A stretch of 64,000 nt of DNA from Sulfitobacter sp. EhC04 (lineage in GTDB: Bacteria > Pseudomonadota > Alphaproteobacteria > Rhodobacterales > Rhodobacteraceae), in the NCBI RefSeq assembly GCF_001650875.1, contig NZ_LXYI01000042.1:1-64000 (forward strand), written 5' to 3'. Shown here in pieces: positions 9,030 through 17,108 of the stretch (position 1 is the stretch's first letter; each line of letters starts with the position of its first letter). The notes under the pieces were generated by a model. It was not told the DNA's origin, ran no database searches, and was given only the letters and a program-made list of their open reading frames with translations. The position numbers and the translations under genes are program-made.

Positions 9030-10157
9030 ATGAGCGGACCACTCAAAGGGCTGAAGGTCGTGGAAATGCAAGGGCTTGGCCCCGCCCCGCTGGCGGGCCA
9101 ACTCCTGGCCGACCTCGGGGCGGAGGTCACGCTGATCACCCGCGCATCCGGCCCCGCCGATCCGACGGACATCAACAACCGCGGCAAACGATCAGTTGCG
9201 CTGAACCTCAAATCCGACGCGGGGCGCGCCGTGGCGATGGCCATGATCGCCCGCGCCGATGTGCTGATCGAGGGGTTCCGCCCCGGCGTGATGGAGCGGA
9301 TGGGGCTGGGGCCGGCGGACTGCCACGCGCAGAATCCGGGCCTTGTCTTTGGCCGGATGACCGGCTGGGGCCAGGACGGGCCATTGGCGCAGACGGCGGG
9401 GCATGACATCAACTATCTGGGTCTGACCGGATTTCTGCAGGCCACCGGCGCGGCGGACAGCGTGCCAATGCCGCCGCTGAATATCGGGGCCGATTATGGC
9501 GGCGGCACGATGTTCCTGCTGTTTGGCATCATGGCCGCCCTGTTCGAGCGTCAGACATCCGGCAAGGGTCAGGTTATTGACGCCGCGATGGTCGATGGCG
9601 CATCCGCGATGATGGCGCTGGTGCACGCCTTTATCGCACGCGGTCAGTGGTCCGAAACCCGCGAGACCAACCTGCTGGATGGTGGCGCGCCCTTTTACCG
9701 GACCTATGAATGTGCGGACGGGAAATTCCTGGCGGTCGGCCCGCTGGAGCCGCAATTCTTTGCGGAACTGGTGCGCCTTGCCGACCTGCCGCAGGATCAT
9801 ATGGCCAGCCAGATGGACAGCGCCGCCTGGCCCGAAAGGCGCGCGGCCTATGCCGAGGTGTTCAAGCGCAAGACCCGCGACGCATGGGCTGCCATTTTCG
9901 ACGGCAGCGACGCCTGTGCAACACCCGTCCTGGCCTGGTCCGAAGCGCCCGCCCATCCGCAGATGGCCGCGCGCGGCACCTTCACCGAAGTGGCCGGTAT
10001 CGCACAAGCGGCCCCTGCACCCCGCTTCTCGCGCAGCACGCCGGGCGACCTGCAAAGCCCCCCGGCACCGGGCTCGGACACCGAAGCGGCCCTGCGCGAC
10101 CTCGGTTATGACGATGCTGCCATTGCCCGGTTGCGCGACGGTGGTGTCCTGACCTGA
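9030..10157 (+). CDS. Family III CoA-transferase, alpha-methylacyl-CoA racemase type
   Basis: A 375-residue protein of the CaiB/BaiF fold. It resembles alpha-methylacyl-CoA racemase: AGHDINYLGLTG supplies the His/Asp pair near 126-127, DAAMVDGA the Asp near 155, and EPQFFAEL the Glu. Such enzymes epimerise 2-methylacyl-CoA esters for beta-oxidation; true CoA transferases of this family have a similar fold, so the reaction is inferred. GGAGG sits seven bases before the ATG. It follows leuA closely and converges on the box cluster. Confidence 0.85.
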   Translation: MSGPLKGLKVVEMQGLGPAPLAGQLLADLGAEVTLITRASGPADPTDINNRGKRSVALNLKSDAGRAVAMAMIARADVLIEGFRPGVMERMGLGPADCHAQNPGLVFGRMTGWGQDGPLAQTAGHDINYLGLTGFLQATGAADSVPMPPLNIGADYGGGTMFLLFGIMAALFERQTSGKGQVIDAAMVDGASAMMALVHAFIARGQWSETRETNLLDGGAPFYRTYECADGKFLAVGPLEPQFFAELVRLADLPQDHMASQMDSAAWPERRAAYAEVFKRKTRDAWAAIFDGSDACATPVLAWSEAPAHPQMAARGTFTEVAGIAQAAPAPRFSRSTPGDLQSPPAPGSDTEAALRDLGYDDAAIARLRDGGVLT

Positions 10158-10170
10158 AACAGTGCCGCCG

Positions 10171-10683
10171 TCAGGCAGGGTCCAGGATTTCAGACACGCG
10201 GCCCTCTGGCAGATGCAGCCCTTTTGTCAGCGCCATGGCAAGCGCAGCCCGCGTCACCCCCTGCGACAGCAACAACCGGCACTCCGCCAACAGCGCCGCA
10301 TGCATGCGCTCAACCAGGTCCGCATCGCTCACTTCAGATCGTGTGACGCTGGCAAACCAGGCTTCCTCCAGGATCAGATCCTCGATCAGCGGGTCGATCA
10401 CGGCACCGCCGCCACCGGGATAGCGGTAATAGCCCACGCCGCCCGGCTTGCCCATGCGCCCCTCCGCCACCATCCGGGGCAGGATCGGCACCTGACGCTC
10501 CGGCCCGCGCGCCAGCACCTTGTCCAGCCCCAGCAGATCCTGCGCTTCGCAGGGGCCCATGTCATACCCCCAGCCGGTCAGCGCCTCGTCCAGTTCCCAG
10601 GGGTTGGTATGATGAAACAGCAGCACCTCGCCCCGCCGCCAGAACACATCCTGAAGCCATGCGGTCAGCACCGCCTGCTTCAT
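10171..10683 (-). CDS. Stand-alone C-terminal 3-hydroxyacyl-CoA dehydrogenase domain
   Basis: A 170-residue protein that matches only the helical C-terminal domain of 3-hydroxyacyl-CoA dehydrogenases (as in FadB/FadJ second halves): GWGYDMGPCEAQDLLGLDK, then GRMGKPGGVGYYRYP, then a second helical repeat with LIEDLILEEAWFASV. The NAD-binding Rossmann domain is absent. The start overlaps the boxR stop by four bases (ATGA), so it is intact and co-translated, not simply a broken fragment. It could dimerise with a full dehydrogenase or bind acyl-CoA in the lower box/beta-oxidation pathway. The function is unknown. Confidence 0.75.
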   Translation of the reverse strand: MKQAVLTAWLQDVFWRRGEVLLFHHTNPWELDEALTGWGYDMGPCEAQDLLGLDKVLARGPERQVPILPRMVAEGRMGKPGGVGYYRYPGGGGAVIDPLIEDLILEEAWFASVTRSEVSDADLVERMHAALLAECRLLLSQGVTRAALAMALTKGLHLPEGRVSEILDPA

Positions 10684-11567
10684 GTCACCGGATCGAGAAA
10701 GCTGTGTTTGGCAATGGTGGTCAGCAGATCGTTCAGCGACGAACTGATTGTCCGGTTCGATGTGTTCACCTGCGCCTCGGCCAGTTCGTAGAGCGGGCTG
10801 CGCGCATTCAGCAATTCCTTGAGATGCGCCATCGCCGCTGGGTTGCCCTGCATCGGGCGCACATCGCCCTGGGCGCGCACGCGCTGCATGTGTTCGGGGG
10901 GGCTGGTCCGTATCCAGACCGTGTGGAACCGCTCACGCAGCCGGTCATAGGTGTTTTTCTGCGCGACGATGCCGCCCGCAGCAGCCAATATGACGCGGTC
11001 ATGCACAGTTGAAATGCGGTCCAGCGCCTCGGATTCCAATCGGCGGTATCCGTCCTCGCCGTAAAACGCCATCACCTCTGCCAATGGCATATCGACCGCG
11101 TTCTCGATGTCTTCGTTCAACTCAACAAAAGGTATCTTCAGCGCTTCGCTTGCCATCCGTCCAAGGGTGGATTTGCCCGCACCGCGCAGACCGATCAGGC
11201 TGATGCGCCCCGCGCGCAGCAAACCGGGGTCACGCGGGGCCAGCATCGCGCTGACCTTGTGCTGCATCTCTGCCGGAGCGCTCCGATAGAGGGTCGCAAA
11301 ACGCTGCGCGTCATGGTCCATCGGGATTTCATCCGCCAAAAGCGCCTCAACCTTGAGGTCAAGCGCCGCCGCAACCCGCGACAGCAGAAGAATGGAAATA
11401 TTGCCCTCGCCCGATTCAAGCTGCGCAAGGTATCGCGGCGATACGCCCGACAATTCGGACAGCACACGGCGCGGCAGGCCGCGCTTCTTGCGGGCGGCAG
11501 CGACCCGTTCGGCCATGCGCGCGATCAGCGCAGCACCGGGGTCCTGGGTATCCGGCATGTCAGCCAT
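10680..11567 (-). CDS. boxR: BoxR/BzdR-type benzoyl-CoA-responsive regulator (HTH + shikimate-kinase-like)
   Basis: A 295-residue fusion. Residues 15-80 form an XRE helix-turn-helix (RYLAQLESGEGNISI). Residues 120-290 are a shikimate-kinase-like domain with P-loop GLRGAGKST at 126-134. In the BzdR/BoxR family the kinase-like domain senses benzoyl-CoA, releasing repression of benzoate genes; that is family knowledge. Here the gene lies downstream of boxA and the thioesterase, with its own upstream gap of 77 bases holding two TGCA-type half-palindromes that suggest autoregulation. It is translationally coupled to the 3HCDH-domain gene. Confidence 0.92.
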   Translation of the reverse strand: MADMPDTQDPGAALIARMAERVAAARKKRGLPRRVLSELSGVSPRYLAQLESGEGNISILLLSRVAAALDLKVEALLADEIPMDHDAQRFATLYRSAPAEMQHKVSAMLAPRDPGLLRAGRISLIGLRGAGKSTLGRMASEALKIPFVELNEDIENAVDMPLAEVMAFYGEDGYRRLESEALDRISTVHDRVILAAAGGIVAQKNTYDRLRERFHTVWIRTSPPEHMQRVRAQGDVRPMQGNPAAMAHLKELLNARSPLYELAEAQVNTSNRTISSSLNDLLTTIAKHSFLDPVT

Positions 11568-11589
11568 GAGGTGCTATCAGAGACATTAA

Positions 11590-11603
11590 TGCACTATTCC
11601 GCA
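11590..11603. promoter_or_regulatory. Candidate BoxR operator upstream of boxR (proximal)
   Basis: TGCA-CTATTC-CGCA, a 7-of-8 match to the TGCA-N6-TGCA pattern seen perfectly before boxC and benzoate-CoA ligase. It lies 23 bases before the boxR ATG, where it could serve for autorepression. Confidence 0.45.
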
Positions 11604-11640
11604 AAGCTGCTGCCCGATCAAGACCTCAACCACGCCAAAC

Positions 11641-11654
11641 TGCATTATTTCGCA
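11641..11654. promoter_or_regulatory. Candidate BoxR operator upstream of boxR (distal)
   Basis: TGCA-TTATTT-CGCA, with the same single-base departure as the proximal site, 51 bases away from it. It overlaps the last codons of the thioesterase gene. The pair suggests two dimers on the boxR promoter, but either could be chance. Confidence 0.35.
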
Positions 11655-12067
11655 CGAATGTGCGGCTCTACGATGGCGCGGAAGTCCGGCGGCACCGGTT
11701 GGCTCTTGAACTGGTCCGCGATGGTGAAAACACAGGTGAAACGGCCCTCGAAACACAGCACATCGTTTTGTGATCCGTTCACCGCAAAGCTGATGGATTT
11801 TTCGCCCAAGCGGGTCGGGAAAGTATCGCACATCAGGGTATGGCGCGGGGTGACCGGGCTGCGGAACTCCATCCCCAGGCTGACGAAAGGCGTGCCGACA
11901 TTGCGGTCGATCGCCATCTGGAACCAACCGTCGCCGCCCAGATGGGCCTCCCACCAGGCATTGATCGCATCCAGCGCGAAATAGGGCAGACGCGCCGTAT
12001 AGGCGATCCGTGCGGGATCGCAGTCCGCCCATGTGACGTTGACAGGATGGATAAAGGGATCAGACAT
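11645..12067 (-). CDS. Hotdog-fold acyl-CoA thioesterase (4-hydroxybenzoyl-CoA thioesterase-like)
   Basis: A 140-residue hotdog protein. MSDPFIHPVNVTWADCDPARIAYTARL has the Asp-containing active-site region (ADCDPARI) of 4-hydroxybenzoyl-CoA thioesterases, followed by the long helix YFALDAINAWWEAHLG. It probably hydrolyses benzoyl-CoA or a box intermediate, acting as a safety valve that frees CoA; related thioesterases are frequent in box operons. ATG 12067 overlaps the boxA stop by one base (TGATG), indicating translational coupling. A longer in-frame start at 12127 would lie inside boxA and is unlikely. Confidence 0.85.
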   Translation of the reverse strand: MSDPFIHPVNVTWADCDPARIAYTARLPYFALDAINAWWEAHLGGDGWFQMAIDRNVGTPFVSLGMEFRSPVTPRHTLMCDTFPTRLGEKSISFAVNGSQNDVLCFEGRFTCVFTIADQFKSQPVPPDFRAIVEPHIRAK

Positions 12068-13245
12068 CAATAGGTCTCCACGTGATACCGCCCGTCCTCG
12101 CGCATGGCATCGCGCAACGCGGTCCACTGCTGGCCCAGGCTTTCCGCGATGGAGGTCATGGCGCGCTCGACCCCTTCTTCCATCCCGCGCAAGCCGCAGA
12201 TGTAGATATGCGTGCGGTCATCCTCAAGCAGTTCCGCCACGCTGTCCTGTTCGGCCAGAATACGATCCTGCACGTACTCCTTGTCCTGTTCGGGCTGGCG
12301 CGAGAACACCAGATGCTGTTTCAACAGGGTTTCCGGCACCTTCTTGAGCGGGCCGAAATAGGGCAGGCTGTCGGGCGTGCGCGCGCCAAAGAACATGGTC
12401 ATGCCGCCTGTCGCACCGCTGCGCTGGCGCTGCATGGTAAAGGCGCGCATCGGCGCGGAGCCGGTGCCGGTACAGATCAGCAGCAGATGCGCCTCGGGGG
12501 TGGAGGGCATCAGGAAGGTGGCCCCGAACGGGCCGGTCACCTCGACCTCCGCCCCCTGTTCCAGATCGCACAGGTAATTGGAGGCAAGCCCCCCTTCCTC
12601 CCGTTTCACCGTCAGGGAGATGTTGTGATACCCCGCCCGCTCGCCATCGCGGGGCGAGGAGATGGAGTAAAGCCGCGGCAGATGCGCGTTGCCTTCCGCA
12701 TCCGTGCCGGGCGGGATGATGCCGACCGATTGCCCTTCGAGCACCGGAAACGGCAGCGCGCCGGGGTCCAGGATGATGTGGCGCACGTCATGGTCGGGGT
12801 CCTTGGTCAGTGGGTAATTGCCCTGCACCTTCATCCTGGCCGGTTTGCCGAGATTATACATGTTCACGGTTGGCTTGCCCGCGCTGACTGGCGCCTTGGC
12901 CTTGCCGCCCGCACCCTTGTGCGCCTCTGCCAGCAGAGCCGCAATCGGGTCGACCGCTTCCTCGTCATCGCTCGCAGGGGCGGCCTCGATGTCTTCCTGC
13001 TCGGGCAGTTCGTCCATCTCGTACTGCTGTTCCAGCGTGTATGGCGTGTTCACAACCCGCCATTCGTCGATGGAGCCTGTGGGGCAGACGGGGATGCAAT
13101 CCATACAGAAATTGCAGATGTCGGCGTTGACCACGACGTTGTTGTCGTCATGCTCGATTGCGTTGATCGGGCAAGTCATCTCGCAGGTATAGCAGCGGAT
13201 GCAGATCTCGGGGTCGATCAGATGCTGTTTGACGGGTTTGTTCAT
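12067..13245 (-). CDS. boxA: Benzoyl-CoA 2,3-epoxidase, reductase subunit BoxA
   Basis: A 392-residue NADPH-dependent flavoprotein that passes electrons to BoxB. The N-terminal 2[4Fe-4S] ferredoxin region has Cys15, 18, 21, 25 (CIRCYTCEMTC) and Cys44, 47, 50, 54 (CNFCMDCIPVC). An acidic, Ala-rich linker leads to a ferredoxin-NADP reductase domain with FAD motif RLYSISSPRDG and NADPH motif CTGTGSAPMRAF. The C-terminus ends in Tyr (HVETY). ATG 13245 with upstream GGGAGAG was chosen; a start at 13320 would add an unrelated extension. The order boxC-boxB-boxA-thioesterase is one transcription direction, with about 118 bases between boxB and boxA. Confidence 0.96.
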   Translation of the reverse strand: MNKPVKQHLIDPEICIRCYTCEMTCPINAIEHDDNNVVVNADICNFCMDCIPVCPTGSIDEWRVVNTPYTLEQQYEMDELPEQEDIEAAPASDDEEAVDPIAALLAEAHKGAGGKAKAPVSAGKPTVNMYNLGKPARMKVQGNYPLTKDPDHDVRHIILDPGALPFPVLEGQSVGIIPPGTDAEGNAHLPRLYSISSPRDGERAGYHNISLTVKREEGGLASNYLCDLEQGAEVEVTGPFGATFLMPSTPEAHLLLICTGTGSAPMRAFTMQRQRSGATGGMTMFFGARTPDSLPYFGPLKKVPETLLKQHLVFSRQPEQDKEYVQDRILAEQDSVAELLEDDRTHIYICGLRGMEEGVERAMTSIAESLGQQWTALRDAMREDGRYHVETY

Positions 13246-13363
13246 GGTCGCTCTCCCCTCCGTGCCCGCTGGACGGGCGGCATGTCCTTTGTATGCGAAA
13301 GGTGCGTGACAGGCACGCACCTCTCAAGATTGCCGTAAGGTGGGTTCGAAACCCACCCCACTT

Positions 13364-14815
13364 TCATGCCATATGCAGCTTCACATATTCGAAATCGCCC
13401 GGCTTGTTGTCGATCCCGACCTTGGGCGCGGCGATCCAGGAGGCGTATTTGCCCGGCTCATAGCAGGGCACCATCAGCGACTGGATGAAATCACCATCGG
13501 CCTTGGTCGGCAGCCATTCATCGCGGCGCTTGTGCCATTCGTCAGCCGAAATGATCTTGCCATCCGGGTCCACGGCCACGGTGCTGAAGACACCGATCTG
13601 GCGGTGAAAGCCCTCATGCGGCAGCTTCAGCTCAAAATCCACACCCGCCTTGGCGATCTGCTTGTTCCAGCGGCCCACGCCCCCGGCAGCATCGCGCACA
13701 TAATCGTCGCGCAGGCGCATGTTGATGGCGGTCAGGGCGGGGGCGTCCTCTGTCACGATTTTGCCGTCCTTGATGGAGGTCACCGGATAGGTGTCATCGG
13801 TCAGCTTGTGATCGTCGTCGATCCGCTGCTCCATGTACCGCCCCTTGATGCCGGAATTGAAGGCATTTGCGGCATTGGTCGACACCTCCTGCCCGAACAG
13901 GTCCAGCGACAGCGTGTAGTGCAGGTTCAGCTTTTTCTGCATCGTGGGCAGGTCGATCACACCCAGATCGCGGATCTTGTTGATGTCATAGGGGTCGGTG
14001 ATGCCATGTTTTGCCATCGCCTCAAGCGTTGCCTGAATGGTGCGGCCCACGCCGGTTTCGCCCACAAACATGTGGTGCGCTTCCTCGGTCAGCATGAAGC
14101 GGCAAGTGCGTGACAGAGGGTCAAAGCCGGATTGCGCCAGACTCTCCAGCTGCATCTTGCCGTCACGGTCGGTGAAATAGGTGAACATGAAGAAAGACAG
14201 CCAATCCGGCGTTTCCTCGTTGAAGGCGCCCAGCATCCGCGGGCTGTCGTCGGAACCGGAGGACCGCACCAGCAGGTCATCCGCCTCTTCCCGGCCATCG
14301 CGGCCGAAGTACTTTTGCAGCAGATAGACCATCGCCCAGAGGTGGCGGCCTTCCTCCACATTGACCTGGAACAGGTTGCGCATGTCGTAAAGCGATGGTG
14401 CCGTGAGGCCAAGGAAACGCTGCTGCTCGACTGACCCCGGCTCTGTGTCGCCCTGGATCACGATCAGGCGCTTGAGCATGTTGCGGTATTCGCCGGGCAC
14501 TTCCTGCCACGCCGGTTCGCCGTAATGTTCACCCATGGGGATCTTGCGGTCCTCGACGGCAGGGGCCAGCAACACGCCCCAGCGGTATTCCGGCATCTTC
14601 ACATAGTCGAACTTGGCCCAGCCTTTGGGGTCCACCGAAACGGCGGTGCGCAGATAGACCATGCTTTCCTGAAAGTTCTGCGGGATCAGGTCGTTCCACC
14701 AGTTGATGTAACCGGGGTGCCATTTTTCCAGCGCCTTGAGAACCTTTTTGTCCTCACTCAGGCCGACGTTGTTCGGGATTTGCGTATCATAACTTACGTT
14801 GATCAGATCGAGCAT
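13364..14815 (-). CDS. boxB: Benzoyl-CoA 2,3-epoxidase, oxygenase subunit BoxB
   Basis: A 483-residue di-iron oxygenase that adds one oxygen atom across C2-C3 of benzoyl-CoA. Its iron-binding helices show EEGRH (154-158) and TEEAHH (243-248), the two ExxH-type sites of ferritin-like di-iron enzymes. The length and sequence follow the BoxB family closely (ending VKLHMA). GGAGGAAACC precedes the ATG. It lies 69 bases after boxC, with palindromic repeat copy A in the gap, and works with BoxA as its reductase. Confidence 0.96.
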   Translation of the reverse strand: MLDLINVSYDTQIPNNVGLSEDKKVLKALEKWHPGYINWWNDLIPQNFQESMVYLRTAVSVDPKGWAKFDYVKMPEYRWGVLLAPAVEDRKIPMGEHYGEPAWQEVPGEYRNMLKRLIVIQGDTEPGSVEQQRFLGLTAPSLYDMRNLFQVNVEEGRHLWAMVYLLQKYFGRDGREEADDLLVRSSGSDDSPRMLGAFNEETPDWLSFFMFTYFTDRDGKMQLESLAQSGFDPLSRTCRFMLTEEAHHMFVGETGVGRTIQATLEAMAKHGITDPYDINKIRDLGVIDLPTMQKKLNLHYTLSLDLFGQEVSTNAANAFNSGIKGRYMEQRIDDDHKLTDDTYPVTSIKDGKIVTEDAPALTAINMRLRDDYVRDAAGGVGRWNKQIAKAGVDFELKLPHEGFHRQIGVFSTVAVDPDGKIISADEWHKRRDEWLPTKADGDFIQSLMVPCYEPGKYASWIAAPKVGIDNKPGDFEYVKLHMA

Positions 14816-14834
14816 TGGTTTCCTCCTTCGGGGG

Positions 14835-14878
14835 CCAAAATCTTTGAAGATTTTGGGCCGGATTTTTCGAAAAATCCG
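14835..14878. repeat. Two-hairpin palindromic repeat, copy A (boxC/boxB gap)
   Basis: Hairpin 1 at 14835-14856: arms CCAAAATCT and AGATTTTGG, loop TTGA. Hairpin 2 at 14859-14878: arms CGGATTTTT and AAAAATCCG around CG. It lies seven bases after the boxC stop, inside the box operon. It belongs to the same family as copies B-E. It could tune boxC versus boxBA message levels. Confidence 0.8.
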
Positions 14879-14884
14879 AGCCCG

Positions 14885-16543
14885 TTACACACGTTCCATG
14901 TCATATTCGCCGCGCTGTCCGCTGCCATAGCGTTGCAGCGCACCCTCCTTGCCCACCGCGTTGGGGCGCTGGAAAATCCAGTTCTGCCAGGCGGTCAGAC
15001 GGCCAAAGATGCGGGTTTCCATCGTCTCCGGCCCGGCAAAGCGCAGGTTCGCCTCCATCCCCGTCATCGCATCGGGGCTGAAGCTGGCGCGTTCTTCCAT
15101 GAACAGGCGCACCTCGTCTTCCCAGTCGATGTCGTCATAGGCATAGGTGACCAGCCCCAGTTCCTCTGCACCATCCGCTTCCAGTGCCTCGCCGATGCAC
15201 CCTTTCAGGCTTTCCACCTGCTCCGGCGTGCCCAGGAACCGCGTTTCCAGCCGCGTCAGGTCATTGCCCATCGGATAGGTGCCAAAGTTGCCATCCGACA
15301 GCGTGACAGTCGCCATGTGCCGGTTATCGCCGTCGAATTCCTCAAGCATCATATAGCTGCGGTCCACCGCCCAAAGCAGTTCGGCCAGCGGCCCGGCAAA
15401 GCACGATCCGTGCTCCACGATCGCCACCAGCGACCGCGAGGTCATGTCGATCCGCTTCAGCACGCGTTTCCAGTATTGCAGGGTTTCATTGGCCAGCCAG
15501 TGGTCCTTGTTGCCCAGCAGCAGCGCCTCATGCGCGATGACCTTTTCGGGGTCGCCCTGGGTCTGGAATTCGATCAGGCCCAGTTCCTTTTCGTTGTTGC
15601 GCAGATGCAGGATCGCGTCGTCCAACTCGCGCGCGCAGCGCAGGATCCAGGCTTCGGCTCCCTCGGCGACCAAAGCCTCCATATCGGCGGGCGCGTCCGC
15701 ATCCGGCCCCTTGATGGTCACCGTGGCGCGTGCGCCCTTGCGGTTCAGAGCAACCTCGACGGTGGAATAAGTGACGCCATCATCGGCGAACGTACGGCTG
15801 ATCGGGGTCAGTTCGATGCCCTGCGCCACATCCGCCTTGTCAGAGGAGGCCGCCATCTCGTGCGCGCGTTCCAGCACCGCCTCGTCGAACTTGGAATTCG
15901 GGAACACTTCGTCCACCAGCCGCCATTCGACTGCGCGCTTGCCCTTTACCCCTTCCTCGATGGAGCAGAAGACATCCGCAAGATCCCGGCGCACCTTGCG
16001 CTTGTCGGTCACGCGGGTCAGCCCCCCGGTGCCCGGCAGCACGGCCAGCAGCGGCACTTCGGGCAGGGCAACCGAGGATGTGCTGTCATCGGTCAGCATG
16101 ATGTGATTGCACGCCAGCGCCAGTTCGTAGCCGCCACCCGCGCAGGCCCCTTTCACCGCGCAGATGTAGTTCTGCCCGCTGTCGGCCAGCGCCGCCTCGT
16201 AGGTATTGCGGGTCTCATTGGTGAACTTGCAGAAGTTGACCTTGTGACTGTGCGCCGCGCCGCCCAGCATCCGGATGTTGGCACCGGCGCAGAACACCTT
16301 GTCCTTGGCCGATTGCATCATCACGACCTTGACCTCGGGATGTTCGAACCGCATCCGCTGCACCACATCGGCCAGTTCGATGTCCACGCCCAGATCGTAG
16401 CTGTTCAGCTTCAGCTCATAGCCGTCGAAAAGCCCGCCCTTTTCATCCACATCCATGAACAGATGCGCCACGGGACCGTCATAGGTCACTTTCCAGTGCC
16501 GATATTTCGACGGGTCGGTCTGAAAGTCGATGATCTTGGTCAT
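14885..16543 (-). CDS. boxC: 2,3-Epoxybenzoyl-CoA dihydrolase (benzoyl-CoA dihydrodiol lyase) BoxC
   Basis: A 552-residue crotonase-fold enzyme that opens 2,3-epoxybenzoyl-CoA by hydrolysis, giving 3,4-dehydroadipyl-CoA semialdehyde and formate. It has two crotonase-like halves. The first contains KDKVFCAGANIRML and CAVKGACAGGGYELALACNHIM, the oxyanion-hole region; the second carries HGSCFAGPLAELLWAVDRSYM. The usual BoxC length is present. ATG 16543 follows AAAGGAT. It appears to be the first gene of its unit: a TATAAT lies at 16582-16587 and a perfect TGCA-N6-TGCA site at 16643-16656. Confidence 0.96.
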   Translation of the reverse strand: MTKIIDFQTDPSKYRHWKVTYDGPVAHLFMDVDEKGGLFDGYELKLNSYDLGVDIELADVVQRMRFEHPEVKVVMMQSAKDKVFCAGANIRMLGGAAHSHKVNFCKFTNETRNTYEAALADSGQNYICAVKGACAGGGYELALACNHIMLTDDSTSSVALPEVPLLAVLPGTGGLTRVTDKRKVRRDLADVFCSIEEGVKGKRAVEWRLVDEVFPNSKFDEAVLERAHEMAASSDKADVAQGIELTPISRTFADDGVTYSTVEVALNRKGARATVTIKGPDADAPADMEALVAEGAEAWILRCARELDDAILHLRNNEKELGLIEFQTQGDPEKVIAHEALLLGNKDHWLANETLQYWKRVLKRIDMTSRSLVAIVEHGSCFAGPLAELLWAVDRSYMMLEEFDGDNRHMATVTLSDGNFGTYPMGNDLTRLETRFLGTPEQVESLKGCIGEALEADGAEELGLVTYAYDDIDWEDEVRLFMEERASFSPDAMTGMEANLRFAGPETMETRIFGRLTAWQNWIFQRPNAVGKEGALQRYGSGQRGEYDMERV

Positions 16544-16581
16544 GGGTAATCCTTTCACAGCCTGCCTGAACCTTTAGGTGT

Positions 16582-16587
16582 ATTATA
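16582..16587 (-). promoter_or_regulatory. Putative -10 box of the boxC promoter
   Basis: On the minus strand, TATAAT is preceded at 17 bases by GTTTAC, a weak -35. It lies 39 bases before the boxC ATG, in an AT-rich island within GC-rich DNA, downstream of the candidate BoxR operator. Confidence 0.5.
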
Positions 16588-16642
16588 ATTCCATCTCCCT
16601 GCGGGTAAACCAGTGATCTTGCCTGAATTCATCGCTATTTTT

Positions 16643-16656
16643 GCAGTATCATGCAC
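16643..16656. promoter_or_regulatory. Candidate BoxR operator before boxC
   Basis: A perfect TGCA-GTATCA-TGCA. The pattern TGCA-N6-TGCA is the one I recall for BzdR/BoxR operators. It sits about 55 bases upstream of the boxC -10 box and just after the DUF309 stop codon (16659-16661). Confidence 0.6.
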
Positions 16657-16658
16657 AT

Positions 16659-17108
16659 CTATCCTTTTTCCAGCGCCTTCCGGGTCTGCGCCACCCATTG
16701 CCGGACCTCGGAAACCTCCAACCCCAGAATCCTGCGGGTTGCATCGCAGCGGGCCAGGTGCCCCGACACCATATTGCACAAACGCCATGCCGCGCGGGGC
16801 CGCTGCATCGTGATCTTCAGCCGCGCGTTGGCCAGCTGGATCAGCGCCTGTGTCATGTCGCGTTCCTGCGACCCTTCGGGCGTGCGCATCCAGACCGCTT
16901 CCAGCACCTCGTGACACTCCCAATAGTAACCCGCATCGAAATAGGCCCGCCCCGCCTGCCATGCCGCTGTCTTGTGCAGGTCCGGGACCGCCATATCGTC
17001 GGTCACACTGGCCTTTACCCTGTCGAACCAACCTTCCGGGTGGCGTGGTGTCACGCCGGGGACATAGGCGTGCGGTGGTAGTTCAAAACCTTCCGGCGCG
17101 TCAGGCAA
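16659..17108 (-). CDS. DUF309 domain protein
   Basis: About 149 residues from a TTG at 17108, which has GAGG six bases upstream; an in-frame ATG-like start further up (17159) would overlap the preceding gene by about 58 bases. The DUF309 core is clear: YFDAGYYWECHEVLEAVW, then ERDMTQALIQLANARLK, an all-helical fold. The function of DUF309 is not known. It is the last gene of the ligase-hydrolase unit and overlaps the hydrolase stop by about eight bases, so it is probably co-translated. Its location between benzoate-CoA ligase and boxC suggests a role in the pathway or merely read-through position. Confidence 0.75.
   Translation of the reverse strand: MPDAPEGFELPPHAYVPGVTPRHPEGWFDRVKASVTDDMAVPDLHKTAAWQAGRAYFDAGYYWECHEVLEAVWMRTPEGSQERDMTQALIQLANARLKITMQRPRAAWRLCNMVSGHLARCDATRRILGLEVSEVRQWVAQTRKALEKG

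Noticed and set aside
7335-9101. A 588-codon open frame on the minus strand opposite leuA
   Set aside because: Antisense shadow of leuA with no domain and no start signal.
10171-10683. 3HCDH fragment as a pseudogene
   Set aside because: No frameshift or remnant of the N-terminal domain upstream; the start is precisely coupled to boxR, favouring a real small gene.
14525-16549. A 674-codon open frame on the + strand opposite boxC
   Set aside because: It is the high-GC shadow of boxC/boxB codons: His/Gln/Arg-rich, no ribosome site, and no recognisable domain, while the minus strand matches BoxC throughout.
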